The translations under genes were made by a program, and so were the position numbers. Positions 46,306 to 55,348 of a DNA stretch of 64,000 bases are shown piece after piece. Each line of letters begins with the position of its first letter. Position 1 is the first letter of the stretch. The stretch is from assembly GCF_003807585.1 (NCBI RefSeq), contig NZ_RMBX01000005.1:248001-312000 (forward strand). Reading direction: 5' to 3'. A model generated the notes under the pieces. That model did not search any database, was not told the DNA's origin, and was given only the letters and a program-made list of their open reading frames with translations. This DNA comes from Chitinophaga barathri (GTDB lineage: Bacteria > Bacteroidota > Bacteroidia > Chitinophagales > Chitinophagaceae).

Positions 46306-46665
46306 ATGAATTACGAAGACTTTGTAAAGAACCACGCCGGTGAAATGCTTCAGAAATTGCTGACGGAAGTGCTCGGCAAAGACGCTTTTGATATCCGGCA
46401 TGATTACAACGATACCGAACAGTGGTCTGTGATCAGCATACATACCGAGGACGACAATGAGATTTCCCTGCGGGTATACGGCAGCGACAAATACTCCCTG
46501 TATTTCGGGTATTACGACGAAGACGATGATTTTCATGAGCTGCTGCAACCGCTTACAACGGAAGAGAAAAATACTATTCCGAAAGGATTGCAGAATGCCC
46601 TGGAGAAAGTGCTGGGGGATGAAAGGGGCCTGCGTTTGCCGGGGAATTTCCTTTCGAGGTCGTGA
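46306..46665 (+). CDS. Uncharacterised acidic protein (119 aa)
   Basis: A 119 aa protein of unknown function with no signal peptide or membrane segment. It is strongly acidic in its middle (YYDEDDDFHEL; HTEDDNEISLR), with a helical start (HAGEMLQKLLTEVLGKDAF) and a basic end (GNFLSRS). I do not recognise the family; the shape resembles small cytosolic adaptor or immunity-like proteins but no motif supports that. ATG at 46306. It is the first plus-strand gene after a long minus-strand run, and a clear terminator follows 28 bp after its stop, so it is transcribed alone. Confidence 0.7.
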   Translation: MNYEDFVKNHAGEMLQKLLTEVLGKDAFDIRHDYNDTEQWSVISIHTEDDNEISLRVYGSDKYSLYFGYYDEDDDFHELLQPLTTEEKNTIPKGLQNALEKVLGDERGLRLPGNFLSRS

Positions 46666-46693
46666 TTCGTAAAAAATGTAGCTTATATTATTG

Positions 46694-46720
46694 AAACCTG
46701 CTCTTATGGGCAGGTTTTTT
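46694..46720 (+). terminator. Rho-independent terminator after the 119 aa gene
   Basis: AAACCTGC (46694-46701) pairs with GCAGGTTT (46710-46717) around an 8-nt loop, followed by more T residues. Its position inside the 5' part of the longer beta-helix frame supports the later start codon for that gene. Confidence 0.8.
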
Positions 46721-46810
46721 ATTGGATATGCTCCAGCTCACAATTCCGGTTGTTTTAAACACAGTTTACCGGGCATTGGATCAATAGTTTTTTTTGCCCT
46801 ATTTTTAGTA

Positions 46811-48046
46811 ATGCATCGTTTCATTCGTCTGCTCATCATTCTATTGCCCATTGCCTTCCTCCATGGTTCTTTACCGGCTGCGGTATTACACACCGGCCAC
46901 GGGCAACGATATGCGGACGTTTCCGGTGCCGCAAAAGCGGCGCGCCCAGGCGACACCATCCTGCTGCATAGCGGCACTTATTCCGGCAATCAATCATTAC
47001 AGGGCCTGCAGGGCGCACCCGGTAAATGGATATACATCATCGCAGAAAAAAGCGGTGCCGTGCTGTTTAAAGGAGGAGCCGCAGCCTGGACCGGCAGCGA
47101 TCTCGCATACCTGCACATCGAAGGGATCGTATTTTCCGGGCAAACCGGCAATGGTCTCAATATCGACGATGGCAGCAGCTATGCATCCCCGGCGCATCAT
47201 ATTGTATTACAACATTGTATATTTCGCGATATGGCCGCCACCGGCAATAATGACCTACTGAAGCTTTCAGGGGTGGATGATCTTACCATTCAGCAATGTA
47301 CTTTCCTGAACGGCTCGCCGGGCGGCAGCGGCATCGATATGGTGGGTTGCCACAACAGTCTTATCCGCCAGTGCCGCTTTGAAAACATGGGGGCCAATGC
47401 CGTGCAAATGAAGGGCGGAAGCTGCAATATCCGCGTAGAAGCCTGCATATTCATAAATGCCGGCAGCAGAGCCATCAATCTCGGTGGTAGTACAGGCCAG
47501 GCTTTTTTCCGACCGGGCAATGCCACCTGGGAGGCGGCCGACTTAAAGGTCTATAGCAATGTATTTATCGGATCGGAAGTACCTGTGGCCTTCGTGGGCT
47601 GTACCCGGTCGGAAGTTGTCAACAATACTATCTACAAACCAGGCAGATGGGTCATCCGCATCCTGCAGGAAAACAAGGATACCGCCCGTTTTGTAAAATG
47701 CGGCAACAATACTTTTCGCAATAATCTTATTTATGTGGATGGTCAGCTACGCACCACATGTAGCATCGGTGCCGGTACGGCGCCGGAAAGTTTTACGTTT
47801 TCCAACAACCTCTGGTTCCATTCCGAGGATAACGCCTGGCAGGGGCCGCAATTGCCCGTGCGTGAAAAGGACGGGCTTACGGGCAAAGACCCGCTGTTCA
47901 GGAATGCGGGAAAGGAAGATTTTGTTATCCCGCTTCACAGTCCTGCCGCTCGCGCAGGGTACCCTATGGTACATCCGGAGAAGGACAATGCCGGTAATAA
48001 GTTTCTTCCCAAAAGAGCTATCGGCGCTTTTGAAGCGGCAACCTGA
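46811..48046 (+). CDS. Secreted right-handed parallel beta-helix protein
   Basis: A 411 aa exported protein. ATG at 46811 starts a typical signal peptide (MHRFIRLLIILLPIAFLHGS, about residues 1-24); the longer frame from 46691 begins with TTG inside a terminator and is rejected. The body has the stacked short-strand pattern of pectate-lyase-like beta-helices (HIVLQHCIFRDMAATGNN, LTIQQCTFLNGSPGGSG, SLIRQCRFENMGANAVQM), with AKAARPGDTILLHSGTY at the start, typical of DUF1565/chondroitinase-B-like proteins. It may be a polysaccharide lyase or only a glycan-binding scaffold; no catalytic set is certain. It converges with the GH106-like gene, with 1 bp between stops. Confidence 0.82.
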   Translation: MHRFIRLLIILLPIAFLHGSLPAAVLHTGHGQRYADVSGAAKAARPGDTILLHSGTYSGNQSLQGLQGAPGKWIYIIAEKSGAVLFKGGAAAWTGSDLAYLHIEGIVFSGQTGNGLNIDDGSSYASPAHHIVLQHCIFRDMAATGNNDLLKLSGVDDLTIQQCTFLNGSPGGSGIDMVGCHNSLIRQCRFENMGANAVQMKGGSCNIRVEACIFINAGSRAINLGGSTGQAFFRPGNATWEAADLKVYSNVFIGSEVPVAFVGCTRSEVVNNTIYKPGRWVIRILQENKDTARFVKCGNNTFRNNLIYVDGQLRTTCSIGAGTAPESFTFSNNLWFHSEDNAWQGPQLPVREKDGLTGKDPLFRNAGKEDFVIPLHSPAARAGYPMVHPEKDNAGNKFLPKRAIGAFEAAT

Positions 48047-48047
48047 G

Positions 48048-51000
48048 TTAGATAACTACCTCCCACGCAATGATCAGCCGTACCGGTCCTAACAAACCTG
48101 CTTCCAGCAAGGGATCTTCCGGCTTATAATTATTCCAGGTGGCGAAGGTGATGCGCCGGCCCGGATTAGGTTTATTCTGCACGAACCACTCCGGCATTTT
48201 TGATATATAACGAGAAGGCGTAAAAACGTTTTCCACCGGCAGTTGTTCATCGCCGATCTGGCGATTTGGCCAGAGCGTTGCCACCTGTATGCTTAAGCTG
48301 TTCTCCCCGGGCTTGATGAACCGGGTAATATCCAGCCGGTAAGGTTCTTTCCAGCACAGCCCTGCTTCTTTTCCGTTGACGCTGACATCGGCAACGACCT
48401 CCACTCTGCCCAGATCAAGGAAGATCCGTTTGCCTTTCTGCAATGCCGCAGGTGAAATAATGATCCGTTTTTTATACGTCACCATGCCTGAAAAATGGCG
48501 TACGTTAAAGTCCCTGTGCCGATGCAGCGATATCAGTTCCGGCAGGCTGATGTTCGCCGGCGCTCCCCGCTCCGGCTCGAAATATAGTTGCCATGGGCCT
48601 TTCACCGTTTGCACGGTGCATTTATCTGTCACCTTAATTTCATGTTCATCTAAACGATAGGTGCCGTTTTGCCATACCAGCGCTTTAATACTGTTTCCCT
48701 GCCCGCTCAACGAAAGGCCTTCCGGCAACGCAGGCGCCGGTAGTTTTGCGGCGTACAATGCCGTTATTTCCTGGGGACTAAGCGCTTTGCGGTACAACTT
48801 CGGATCGGTAGCATTTCCTTCAAAAACGCTGGAATGCAGTTCACCGGTAGGTTTGGTGCCCAGGCCGGGAATCACTTTATTGTCACCTGCCGCGGCGCTG
48901 CCCGCCAGCTTTCCGTTGATGTACAATGCGGGCGCTCCTTCGTTATAGACCGCCACCACGTGCGTCCAGCCGGAAACGGGCTGATAGACGGCAACTACAT
49001 CCTTCGAAGAATAAGCTGCTCCTCTTGTCCGCTCGCAGAGGCGGATCACATTTTGCCCCGCGGCAATACCGGCGGAGGTATATCCTTTACCATAAATCAC
49101 CTCACCTTCCGCCGGAAACACGACGTATCCTTTTCCCGGCATGGCATAGGTATCTGGTTTGATCCATACTTCTATCGAAAAAGTCTGCCGCACCTGTGCC
49201 CAATAGGCCGCATCCGGTACGATGGCGGGAAGTGTGTCGCAAAGCAGCTGACCATCCTTTGTGAGCTTTTCAATACCCTTACCCGACAAAGGTTTACGGA
49301 ACACCACCAGCCACGAGCCCGCAGGCGAAAACTCCATGGGCACGCTGATACCGCTTCCGGTAGACTGGTACATCACCGCTTCCGTTATGCTGCCGTCCTC
49401 CGCATTCCATAGCTCGGGCAACATTCCTTTCACACGGAATTCCGCCGTAATGCGTTCATTACGGCGCAGGCGGTTGCTCACAAAGTAAATATCCGCGCCC
49501 GCCGTGCGGCGGTGGGTAAAGCGGATGGCCGCATCGCGCCGTGACGCAGTATAGCTGAAATCAGGCGGCAGCTGTACGATCTCTGGCAGCAGCTTCCCCC
49601 TGAAAACGGTTCCTTTGCCCAGCCTGCGTTCCTTTACGTTTATACCGTCCAGGCCTCCCCACAGTTCATCAGCCAGTGCCAGCAGGGCGTCAGCATCGCC
49701 TCCCAGGCCCGGAGCGGCTTCCGGTTTTTCATTCACCACCAGCTGCATGCCGGCTTCCACCAGTGTCTTCAGCCTTTGTAATATTGGCGCCGATATATGC
49801 CGCAGCGCTATCATCACCATTACCTTGTACGTCATGCCATCAGGTAAAACGATCTGGTTGTTTTGGATGCGTATATCCTGCAGCAGTCCATCCGGCCCTA
49901 TTACATCCGCACTGTAACCGGTCGGGTTAGGCGGCGTTACGTGATCGATATCCGGGATAAAAGCGGCCGGCTCTTCCCCTATAAAAAACACAAAATCGGC
50001 TGCATAATGCCCCTGCTGCAACATGTATTGTGTGCGGGCAAGATAACCGGTCCATCCGTGAGCAAAGGCCGCCCAGGTATTATTCCTGTCGAAGTGCGTA
50101 CCGTAGGGGCCCATGGAGAAACCCGGCACGCCATATTTATAAGGCTGGTGCACCATTACATGGAGCATCAGCTGGTTTATGCCAAGTGAATAAAAATGAT
50201 CTCCCTGTGCTTTAAGCGAATAAGGATAATCGGTCCAGCGTGAGGTTTCAGGCATTCCGGTGAATGCCTCCGCACCGATCACGCGTTTGCCGGAAGTATG
50301 GCCGGCCGAGAGCGCCACCCCGATGGTGTTCATACTCCCAGGGGCATACCGCGTCCAGAACTCGCCCATGGGCAGATCCAGCGCCTGGGAGATCTGCAGG
50401 CTGTCGAACATACCGTCGCCATAGGGCTCGCCCCACAGATGCCAGCCTTTGGCAACGCAATGCGCCTTAAAACCGGCATAATATTCTTTAGCCACCAGCG
50501 TGGCCTGCGTACGCCTGAAGTCGGACAGGAAAGCAATGGTAGCCGAGACGTCGCCCACGATGCGACCCGTTAATGCGGGCAGCCATTGGGTAATAGGGTA
50601 ATGATGCTGTTCATGAAAAGCTTCGGGCATTCGCTGCGTCCAGTTTTGCACGCCCACCTCCCAGCTGTCGATCTCCAGGCCTCGGAAGGATGTATAGGGC
50701 AACAGGGCGTTGAACAGGTATTCGTCCATATGCCGGAACCAGTCATCCACCGCCTGCCGGCTGAATTTGTCCAGCTCCAGCCCTACGGCCGCGTCGGGCT
50801 GCGATGCGCCAGGCTGGCCGGTAGGTGTATGCCCAATGCGCAAAATTGTCCATTGGCCGGCCGGCGGGTTCCATTGCAGCGCACCGTTGAGTTGCAGCAG
50901 CCGGGTAAGATCCAGTACCTGGCTTTTGTCGATTCCTCCATCCGCATTTGCAGCGGGGGCGTTTTCGGCCACATGCTGGTAAAAATTGGCTTTGCCCGGC

Positions 51001-51950
51001 CAGTTACGCACGCCTGCATGGGCATGCCACTGCACCCCGGACAACCAGGTGCTGATGTTAGTATGTAAACGAAAGTATTTTGCTTTCACCGCTGGAAAAA
51101 CCGCCGCGCCCGGCGCGTTCATCTTCCGCAATTGCGGCATCACAATGGTGCACACCCGGGAATAGTTCATACCATCAAGGGAACTTTCCAGTTGAAATAT
51201 CGGCGGGCTGTCCGGTGTACCCGCGTATATGTCCGCGGGAATTTCAGGCTTGCGCCAGATGGTAACGGATTGAAAGGTGCCTTCTTCCGCGAATTCAAAT
51301 ATGATATCCCCTGTTTTTTCCAGCCGCAGGGCCGTTTCGGGATCCTGGTCTCCGCAGATGCGCTTGTCTTCTTCTTTTCCGTTCAGCCGCACTTTCAGCA
51401 GCTCTGGAACACGGGGTTCCGGAAAGGCCAGTACGGCAATATCACGATAGTAACCGAGTTTGGTGAAAGGCTGCGGAATGTGGTATTGATGCTGCCCCGG
51501 CATGGCCTGTACCGTACGCCAGACCAGCTGTTGCATACTTTGCGCGGGTTGTACAAATGAACCACCTGTGCCTGAAAAACCGGCGGAATTGTGTAATGCG
51601 ATCTGCAACTGTAGCCGTTGCGCCTCCTTCAGGGTAAACAACACCATGCTGCGCCATTGCAAGCCTCCCATATCTACGGGCCCGCGCGGCACAGCGCCTT
51701 CAACATTAAACAACAAAGCGCCGCCAAGCCCCATCTGCCGCATCGCTTCCAGGTCTTTGCTGATGCCTTCTTCCGTTATGTGACCGTTGAGCCACATCCA
51801 AAGCACCTGTGGGCGGTACCCGGCCGGTGGGCGCAAAAAATTCAGCCCGTTCAGTTCCTCTTCCGGATTGCTTCCACGGCTTATCCCGGGCCATATTAAG
51901 ATACCCGTGGCCGTGATCAGCGTATTCTTCAGAAAATCCCTTCTTTGCAT
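48048..51950 (-). CDS. Large GH106-like glycosidase with LamG domain (Tat-exported)
   Basis: A 1300 aa enzyme. The N-terminus MQRRDFLKNTLITATGI is a twin-arginine signal, so it is probably exported folded. The opening RPQVLWMWLNGHITEEGISK and MRQMGLGGALLFNVEG match the start of GH106 alpha-L-rhamnosidase-type proteins. A long catalytic region (to about residue 880) includes SFRGLEIDSWEVGVQNWTQR, WHLWGEPYGDGMFD and GKRVIGAEAFTGMP, rich in candidate acidic residues. A concanavalin-like LamG module follows (about 905-1070), then a GH2-type sugar-binding sandwich (about 1110-1290, GKRIFLDLGRVEVVADVSVNG). Alpha-rhamnosidase activity is likely but other GH106-like specificities exist. Confidence 0.83.
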   Translation of the reverse strand: MQRRDFLKNTLITATGILIWPGISRGSNPEEELNGLNFLRPPAGYRPQVLWMWLNGHITEEGISKDLEAMRQMGLGGALLFNVEGAVPRGPVDMGGLQWRSMVLFTLKEAQRLQLQIALHNSAGFSGTGGSFVQPAQSMQQLVWRTVQAMPGQHQYHIPQPFTKLGYYRDIAVLAFPEPRVPELLKVRLNGKEEDKRICGDQDPETALRLEKTGDIIFEFAEEGTFQSVTIWRKPEIPADIYAGTPDSPPIFQLESSLDGMNYSRVCTIVMPQLRKMNAPGAAVFPAVKAKYFRLHTNISTWLSGVQWHAHAGVRNWPGKANFYQHVAENAPAANADGGIDKSQVLDLTRLLQLNGALQWNPPAGQWTILRIGHTPTGQPGASQPDAAVGLELDKFSRQAVDDWFRHMDEYLFNALLPYTSFRGLEIDSWEVGVQNWTQRMPEAFHEQHHYPITQWLPALTGRIVGDVSATIAFLSDFRRTQATLVAKEYYAGFKAHCVAKGWHLWGEPYGDGMFDSLQISQALDLPMGEFWTRYAPGSMNTIGVALSAGHTSGKRVIGAEAFTGMPETSRWTDYPYSLKAQGDHFYSLGINQLMLHVMVHQPYKYGVPGFSMGPYGTHFDRNNTWAAFAHGWTGYLARTQYMLQQGHYAADFVFFIGEEPAAFIPDIDHVTPPNPTGYSADVIGPDGLLQDIRIQNNQIVLPDGMTYKVMVMIALRHISAPILQRLKTLVEAGMQLVVNEKPEAAPGLGGDADALLALADELWGGLDGINVKERRLGKGTVFRGKLLPEIVQLPPDFSYTASRRDAAIRFTHRRTAGADIYFVSNRLRRNERITAEFRVKGMLPELWNAEDGSITEAVMYQSTGSGISVPMEFSPAGSWLVVFRKPLSGKGIEKLTKDGQLLCDTLPAIVPDAAYWAQVRQTFSIEVWIKPDTYAMPGKGYVVFPAEGEVIYGKGYTSAGIAAGQNVIRLCERTRGAAYSSKDVVAVYQPVSGWTHVVAVYNEGAPALYINGKLAGSAAAGDNKVIPGLGTKPTGELHSSVFEGNATDPKLYRKALSPQEITALYAAKLPAPALPEGLSLSGQGNSIKALVWQNGTYRLDEHEIKVTDKCTVQTVKGPWQLYFEPERGAPANISLPELISLHRHRDFNVRHFSGMVTYKKRIIISPAALQKGKRIFLDLGRVEVVADVSVNGKEAGLCWKEPYRLDITRFIKPGENSLSIQVATLWPNRQIGDEQLPVENVFTPSRYISKMPEWFVQNKPNPGRRITFATWNNYKPEDPLLEAGLLGPVRLIIAWEVVI

Positions 51951-52074
51951 AAAACCTGTCTTGTTGAAAGCTATAACAAGATAATGAATTTACGGCGAGC
52001 GGGCTGCTCAGGATAAATAGCTGCCGGTCCAAACAGAAGTAAATAAAACCTTCCCCAAAAGAATTCCTGATAAA

Positions 52075-52109
52075 TACTTTGAAATACAAAGTACTTTTCA
52101 TTAACTTTG
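52075..52109 (+). promoter_or_regulatory. Promoter and operator of the 111 aa membrane protein gene
   Basis: TTTG (52078-52081) and TAACTTTG (52102-52109) match the Bacteroidetes -33 and -7 elements with a 20-bp spacer. The -33 box lies inside an inverted repeat, TACTTTG-AAATA-CAAAGTA (52075-52093), so a repressor there would block the promoter. ATACAAAG recurs at 52112-52119. Confidence 0.7.
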
Positions 52110-52192
52110 GCATACAAAGCATTTTAAGCCTGAATTCACTGCCATGGACCCGGCAGGCGAAATCATTCATTCAATTCATAAAGCAGATCACT

Positions 52193-52528
52193 ATGTCCCA
52201 GCAAAACAGTTCGTCAACAAAAGTCATCCATACCGCCTCATTAGTTAAACGTATACTGATCGCCGCGGCCATTGCATTAGTGCTGATCACCATTTTTCTG
52301 TTGCCTGTGGAGGGCAGACCGGAATGGGGGAATTTCTGGAAGGTAAGGCCGATGATAATAGTTCCGCTGGCCGGCGCAGCGGGTGGCGCGTGTTCTTATT
52401 TGCTGAAACACCTGCTGGGTGACGGCGGCCGGAGAAAGATCCTAATTGCGATACTGAGCATTGTAGTCTATGTAATCGGGCTGTGGATGGGGACTATCCT
52501 GGGGCTGGACGGAACACTGTGGGATTAG
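52193..52528 (+). CDS. Small integral membrane protein (111 aa, three to four helices)
   Basis: A 111 aa protein with an unstructured start (MSQQNSSSTKVIHTASLVKR) and hydrophobic segments at about residues 20-38, 52-74 and 80-105, the last ending in a conserved-looking GLWMGTILGLDGTLWD. I recall similar short Bacteroidetes proteins labelled potassium transporter KefB, but at this length the name is surely misleading. The start at ATG 52193 is chosen because the promoter lies at 52078-52109; the longer frame would start inside the promoter. No neighbour on the same strand. Function unknown, perhaps envelope stress or small-molecule sensing. Confidence 0.75.
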   Translation: MSQQNSSSTKVIHTASLVKRILIAAAIALVLITIFLLPVEGRPEWGNFWKVRPMIIVPLAGAAGGACSYLLKHLLGDGGRRKILIAILSIVVYVIGLWMGTILGLDGTLWD

Positions 52529-52621
52529 TATTCATCACCGCACAACCGGATCGACCTGCCCGCATTCTGTGCGGGTGCAAACATATTCACCGGCGCCACG
52601 GATTGTTCCCCGGAATCCGGT

Positions 52622-54445
52622 TTACTTTGTAAGCCGGATCACCAGCCCGCCCGTTGCCGGTATGACAAACTTTACAGTATCCGAATTCCTGATATTTTTC
52701 TCCTGTAATACAAACCCTTCTCCTCCGTCGCTCACCACAAGCGCTTTTTGGTTTTTACGTTTCAGGAAATCAGGCCGCAATATGAACTCCTTCGGTTGTT
52801 CCGTTCCGTTTATGACGGCCACATACCATTCGTTTCCTTTACGTTTCGCCAGCGCCGCCAGCTTTCCGATCTCGCTTCCTTCCAGCACGCGTGTTTCATC
52901 CCAGGTGACCGGCAGGGTCTGCAATAATGGAATGATCGGTGCATACAGCGGATCATTCACGATCGTAACAGGATTTTCCGCCATACATTGAAACGGGGAA
53001 TTGAACAGGTACATCAATGCCAGTTGGTGGGTATAGGTGGTCGGGCCTTTGTTTGAGAAAAAACCCGGCGTATAATCTCCATGCCCGCATAAAAAACGCG
53101 TGAAAGGAAGCGCGGCATTATGCCACGCAGGTATCGGTTCGTTCATGTTATTCAGTTCCAGCCCCCTGATGCCTTCCCTTGTCATTTCATTGGGATAGGT
53201 TACACTTTCGCCTGTTGGAGCGTGGCATCCGTGAAAATTGACCATCAGCCTGCGTGCCGCAGTGGCTTTGAGAAACCCGATCTCGAAATCCACAAGCCCT
53301 TTCGCCTCGCTGTTCATGAAGTCAGTTTTAATACCGGCTACGCCGGAAAGCACCAGGCTGTCCAGGAAGGCGTCCCTTTGTTTTGGTTCATTAAGCCATT
53401 TGGAATCCCGCCATACCCAGACCTTTACGCGCTTTTCCGCGGCGTAGTCACAAATTTCTTTCAGCTGTTTCCATTTGTCGGGCCAGATTGTTTCCCAGCC
53501 CTCATCCAGCAGGGTATAATTAAATTTCAGCGTTGCTGCCGCATCAATGAATCGTTTTTCCTCATCCGGCTGCATGTAGTTTTTTTTCCTCGTGATCCAG
53601 CTCCAGACGGCTTTTCCGGGCTGAATATAAGAAACGTCATTGTAAAGGGATTTATCGGGACGGGGATTCAATTCCTCTATCATCCGGTTGTTCACCAGGC
53701 TGTTCAGATCACCGGCATACATCACCACACGCCAGGGCGTGAATTGTCCTCCCTGTACGTCAAAGCCCTGCTCCCCTTCCGTGAAATTCACCCGCACGGT
53801 CCGGTTCCCCGTAGCTTCCAGCCGCATACCGCTGTAGTCGTACAATGCAGCCTCGGTAATGACCATGTAACTTTTATCCGGCAGCTGCGTCACCAGCGGC
53901 TTTCCCTGTACCGGGCCGGATGAAGAAATGGCCGGCAGGCTGTCTACGGAAGTATGCGTCCACCATCCCGCGTATGACTTCAATTTCCAGGCGCTGTTCC
54001 GCTCAAAGAACCATACACGGGAAGATGCGGGTATCCTAAACGAAGTGAGCTCTTTTCTGAGCTTTTTTTTCCCTTCACCCGGGAGCCTGTACCGGAAAGC
54101 GCAACCGTCTTTAAACAAACGAAATTCCATTCCGTATGTATACTTCGCGCCTTCCACCGTCACTTCGTACAAGCAGCTATTGTTGATGATAGTTTGCCGC
54201 GAAAGGCTGATACTGCTGATAGCACCCGGTTCCATGTCCGACAGTGCCAGCCCCGCCGCGGAAGGCCCGACAAACATTTTCCCGCCAGCCGCGGCGGACC
54301 AGGTCAACTCGCCGTTGTTTACCGACAACTGCATGGATATTTTCCGGGAGGGATCCTGGAAATGAAGTGTGTTCTGAGGATAGACTTTTAAAAAGATAAG
54401 TTGCAGCACGAGGAGGTGCGTCACAAGGTGGAATTTATAGCCCAT
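52622..54445 (-). CDS. GH97 glycoside hydrolase, retaining type (alpha-galactosidase-like)
   Basis: A 607 aa exported enzyme (signal peptide about residues 1-24). GH97 features: an N-terminal beta-super-sandwich, then a TIM barrel with YTLLDEGWETIWPDKW, KVWVWRDSKWL and VAGIKTDFMNSEAKGLVDF, followed by RRLMVNFHGCHAPTGESVTY and a C-terminal all-beta end. Asp375 in KTDFM is where retaining GH97 enzymes, such as the characterised Bacteroides alpha-galactosidase, carry their nucleophile, so a retaining mechanism is likely. The ATG at 54445 is preferred; the longer frame starts with TTG at 54451. It stands alone; together with the GH36 gene at 61272 it suggests alpha-galactoside use. Confidence 0.88.
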   Translation of the reverse strand: MGYKFHLVTHLLVLQLIFLKVYPQNTLHFQDPSRKISMQLSVNNGELTWSAAAGGKMFVGPSAAGLALSDMEPGAISSISLSRQTIINNSCLYEVTVEGAKYTYGMEFRLFKDGCAFRYRLPGEGKKKLRKELTSFRIPASSRVWFFERNSAWKLKSYAGWWTHTSVDSLPAISSSGPVQGKPLVTQLPDKSYMVITEAALYDYSGMRLEATGNRTVRVNFTEGEQGFDVQGGQFTPWRVVMYAGDLNSLVNNRMIEELNPRPDKSLYNDVSYIQPGKAVWSWITRKKNYMQPDEEKRFIDAAATLKFNYTLLDEGWETIWPDKWKQLKEICDYAAEKRVKVWVWRDSKWLNEPKQRDAFLDSLVLSGVAGIKTDFMNSEAKGLVDFEIGFLKATAARRLMVNFHGCHAPTGESVTYPNEMTREGIRGLELNNMNEPIPAWHNAALPFTRFLCGHGDYTPGFFSNKGPTTYTHQLALMYLFNSPFQCMAENPVTIVNDPLYAPIIPLLQTLPVTWDETRVLEGSEIGKLAALAKRKGNEWYVAVINGTEQPKEFILRPDFLKRKNQKALVVSDGGEGFVLQEKNIRNSDTVKFVIPATGGLVIRLTK

Positions 54446-54501
54446 ACTCAAATTTAAGATACCGGTCCGCAGATGGTTTTCCCTTGTATCAATAAATACA
54501 T

Positions 54502-54534
54502 TGGGAACACTCCCATTTTACGGGAATGTTCCCA
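54502..54534. terminator. Strong hairpin between GH97 and the cysteine hydrolase gene
   Basis: TGGGAACACTCCC and GGGAATGTTCCCA form a 13-bp stem with one mismatch around a 7-nt loop. No T-run of note follows on either strand, so termination is uncertain. It lies 20 bp after the stop of a possible 29-codon ORF read on the minus strand, and could equally be a leader hairpin of GH97 mRNA. Confidence 0.45.
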
Positions 54535-54553
54535 GGAGTAAGTTTATGGATGA

Positions 54554-54643
54554 TTAACTTACTTTTCCAGTGAGGCCAAACGCGGTATACCAAACAGCAA
54601 AACCAAAAACGAATAACCATCCGCGGATGTATTTGAGCACCAC
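54554..54643 (-). CDS. Possible 29 aa hydrophobic mini-protein
   Basis: A short frame from GTG 54643 to TAA 54554. The peptide (VVLKYIRGWLF then VFGFAVWYTAFGLTGKVS) has a basic start and one hydrophobic helix rich in Trp, Phe and Tyr, the look of a small membrane peptide. No ATG is available and the ribosome binding site is weak (AAAGTAGAA). It lies upstream of GH97 in the same direction and is followed by a hairpin. It could be chance; I give it as a candidate only. The rest of the 312-bp gap holds the hairpin and the promoter of the next gene. Confidence 0.25.
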   Translation of the reverse strand: MVLKYIRGWLFVFGFAVWYTAFGLTGKVS

Positions 54644-54681
54644 TTCTACTTTGATAATTTAAACTGCCCGTTCTTATTTTC

Positions 54682-54727
54682 TTGAACTAGTTCAACCTCC
54701 TGATCCCCGTGCCGCCTCTACCTTTGT
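54682..54727 (+). promoter_or_regulatory. Promoter region of the cysteine hydrolase / Crp operon
   Basis: A perfect 14-bp palindrome TTGAACTAGTTCAA (54682-54695) lies ahead of TACCTTTG (54719-54726), a match to the -7 consensus TAnnTTTG, 31 bp before the ATG at 54758. Palindromes of this size suit a Crp/Fnr dimer, and a Crp/Fnr gene is the second gene of this operon. Autoregulation is inferred. Confidence 0.5.
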
Positions 54728-54757
54728 AAAGGGCTCAAAAACACCCAACCATCCATC

Positions 54758-55348
54758 ATGACGAAACAAACAGCATTATTGATCATCGATATGCAGAACG
54801 ATTATTTCGAACGAGGCGCTATGGAACTGGCAGGCGCAGGCGAGGCACTGGAAAATGCACAGGCGTTGTTACAGGCTTTCAGGGCCAAAGGGCTCCCCGT
54901 TGTGCATGTGCAGCACATCGCGCTTCAGGAGGAAGCGGATTTTTTCCGGCCGGATACCCCGGGAGCCGCTATTCATCCGCCACTCACACCGTTGCCGGGA
55001 GAAAAGGTGATGGTGAAAAATTTCCCCAACAGCTTCCGCGAAACCAGGCTACTGGAGGTGCTCCGGGAAAACCAGGTAACGAATCTGGTGATCTGCGGTA
55101 TGATGACGGACGTTTGCGTTGCCGCAACGGTCAGGGCATCGATGGACCTGGGCTTTAAAAATACCCTGATCGGTGACGCCGTCGCCACCCGTGACCGTGA
55201 GCTGAACGGTGCGGTGGTAACCGCTGAGGAGATCAACCGCGCTTTCCTGGCAGGATTGGCTGCGCTGGGAGGTTTATATGCCACGGTGACATCGGGCGCT
55301 CAATTTTTACGACATTTACAGGATGAACAGGTACCCGGGATTCGATAA
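54758..55348 (+). CDS. Isochorismatase-family cysteine hydrolase
   Basis: A 196 aa cytoplasmic hydrolase. The catalytic triad of the family is in place: Asp11 (LLIIDMQNDYF), Lys87 (VMVKNFPNSF) and Cys120 (GMMTDVCVAAT), with the usual GMMTDVCV loop. Members of this superfamily hydrolyse amides, ureas or isochorismate; with no biosynthetic neighbours an amidase or N-carbamoyl-type role is as likely as any. It overlaps the Crp/Fnr regulator gene by 26 nt, so the two are translated together and the regulator probably controls this hydrolase. Substrate unknown. Confidence 0.9.
   Translation: MTKQTALLIIDMQNDYFERGAMELAGAGEALENAQALLQAFRAKGLPVVHVQHIALQEEADFFRPDTPGAAIHPPLTPLPGEKVMVKNFPNSFRETRLLEVLRENQVTNLVICGMMTDVCVAATVRASMDLGFKNTLIGDAVATRDRELNGAVVTAEEINRAFLAGLAALGGLYATVTSGAQFLRHLQDEQVPGIR

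Noticed and set aside
46691..46810. An N-terminal extension of the beta-helix protein from a TTG codon
   Set aside because: It begins inside a rho-independent terminator, and a standard signal peptide starts at ATG 46811.
51960..51980. CTTGTT / AACAAG inverted repeat upstream of the GH106-like gene
   Set aside because: Only 6-bp arms with a 9-bp spacer and no second copy; too weak to call an operator.
54449..54456. A TAAATTTG -7-like element on the minus strand before GH97
   Set aside because: It lies only 4 bp from the ATG, so transcription would start inside the gene; no -33 partner is seen.
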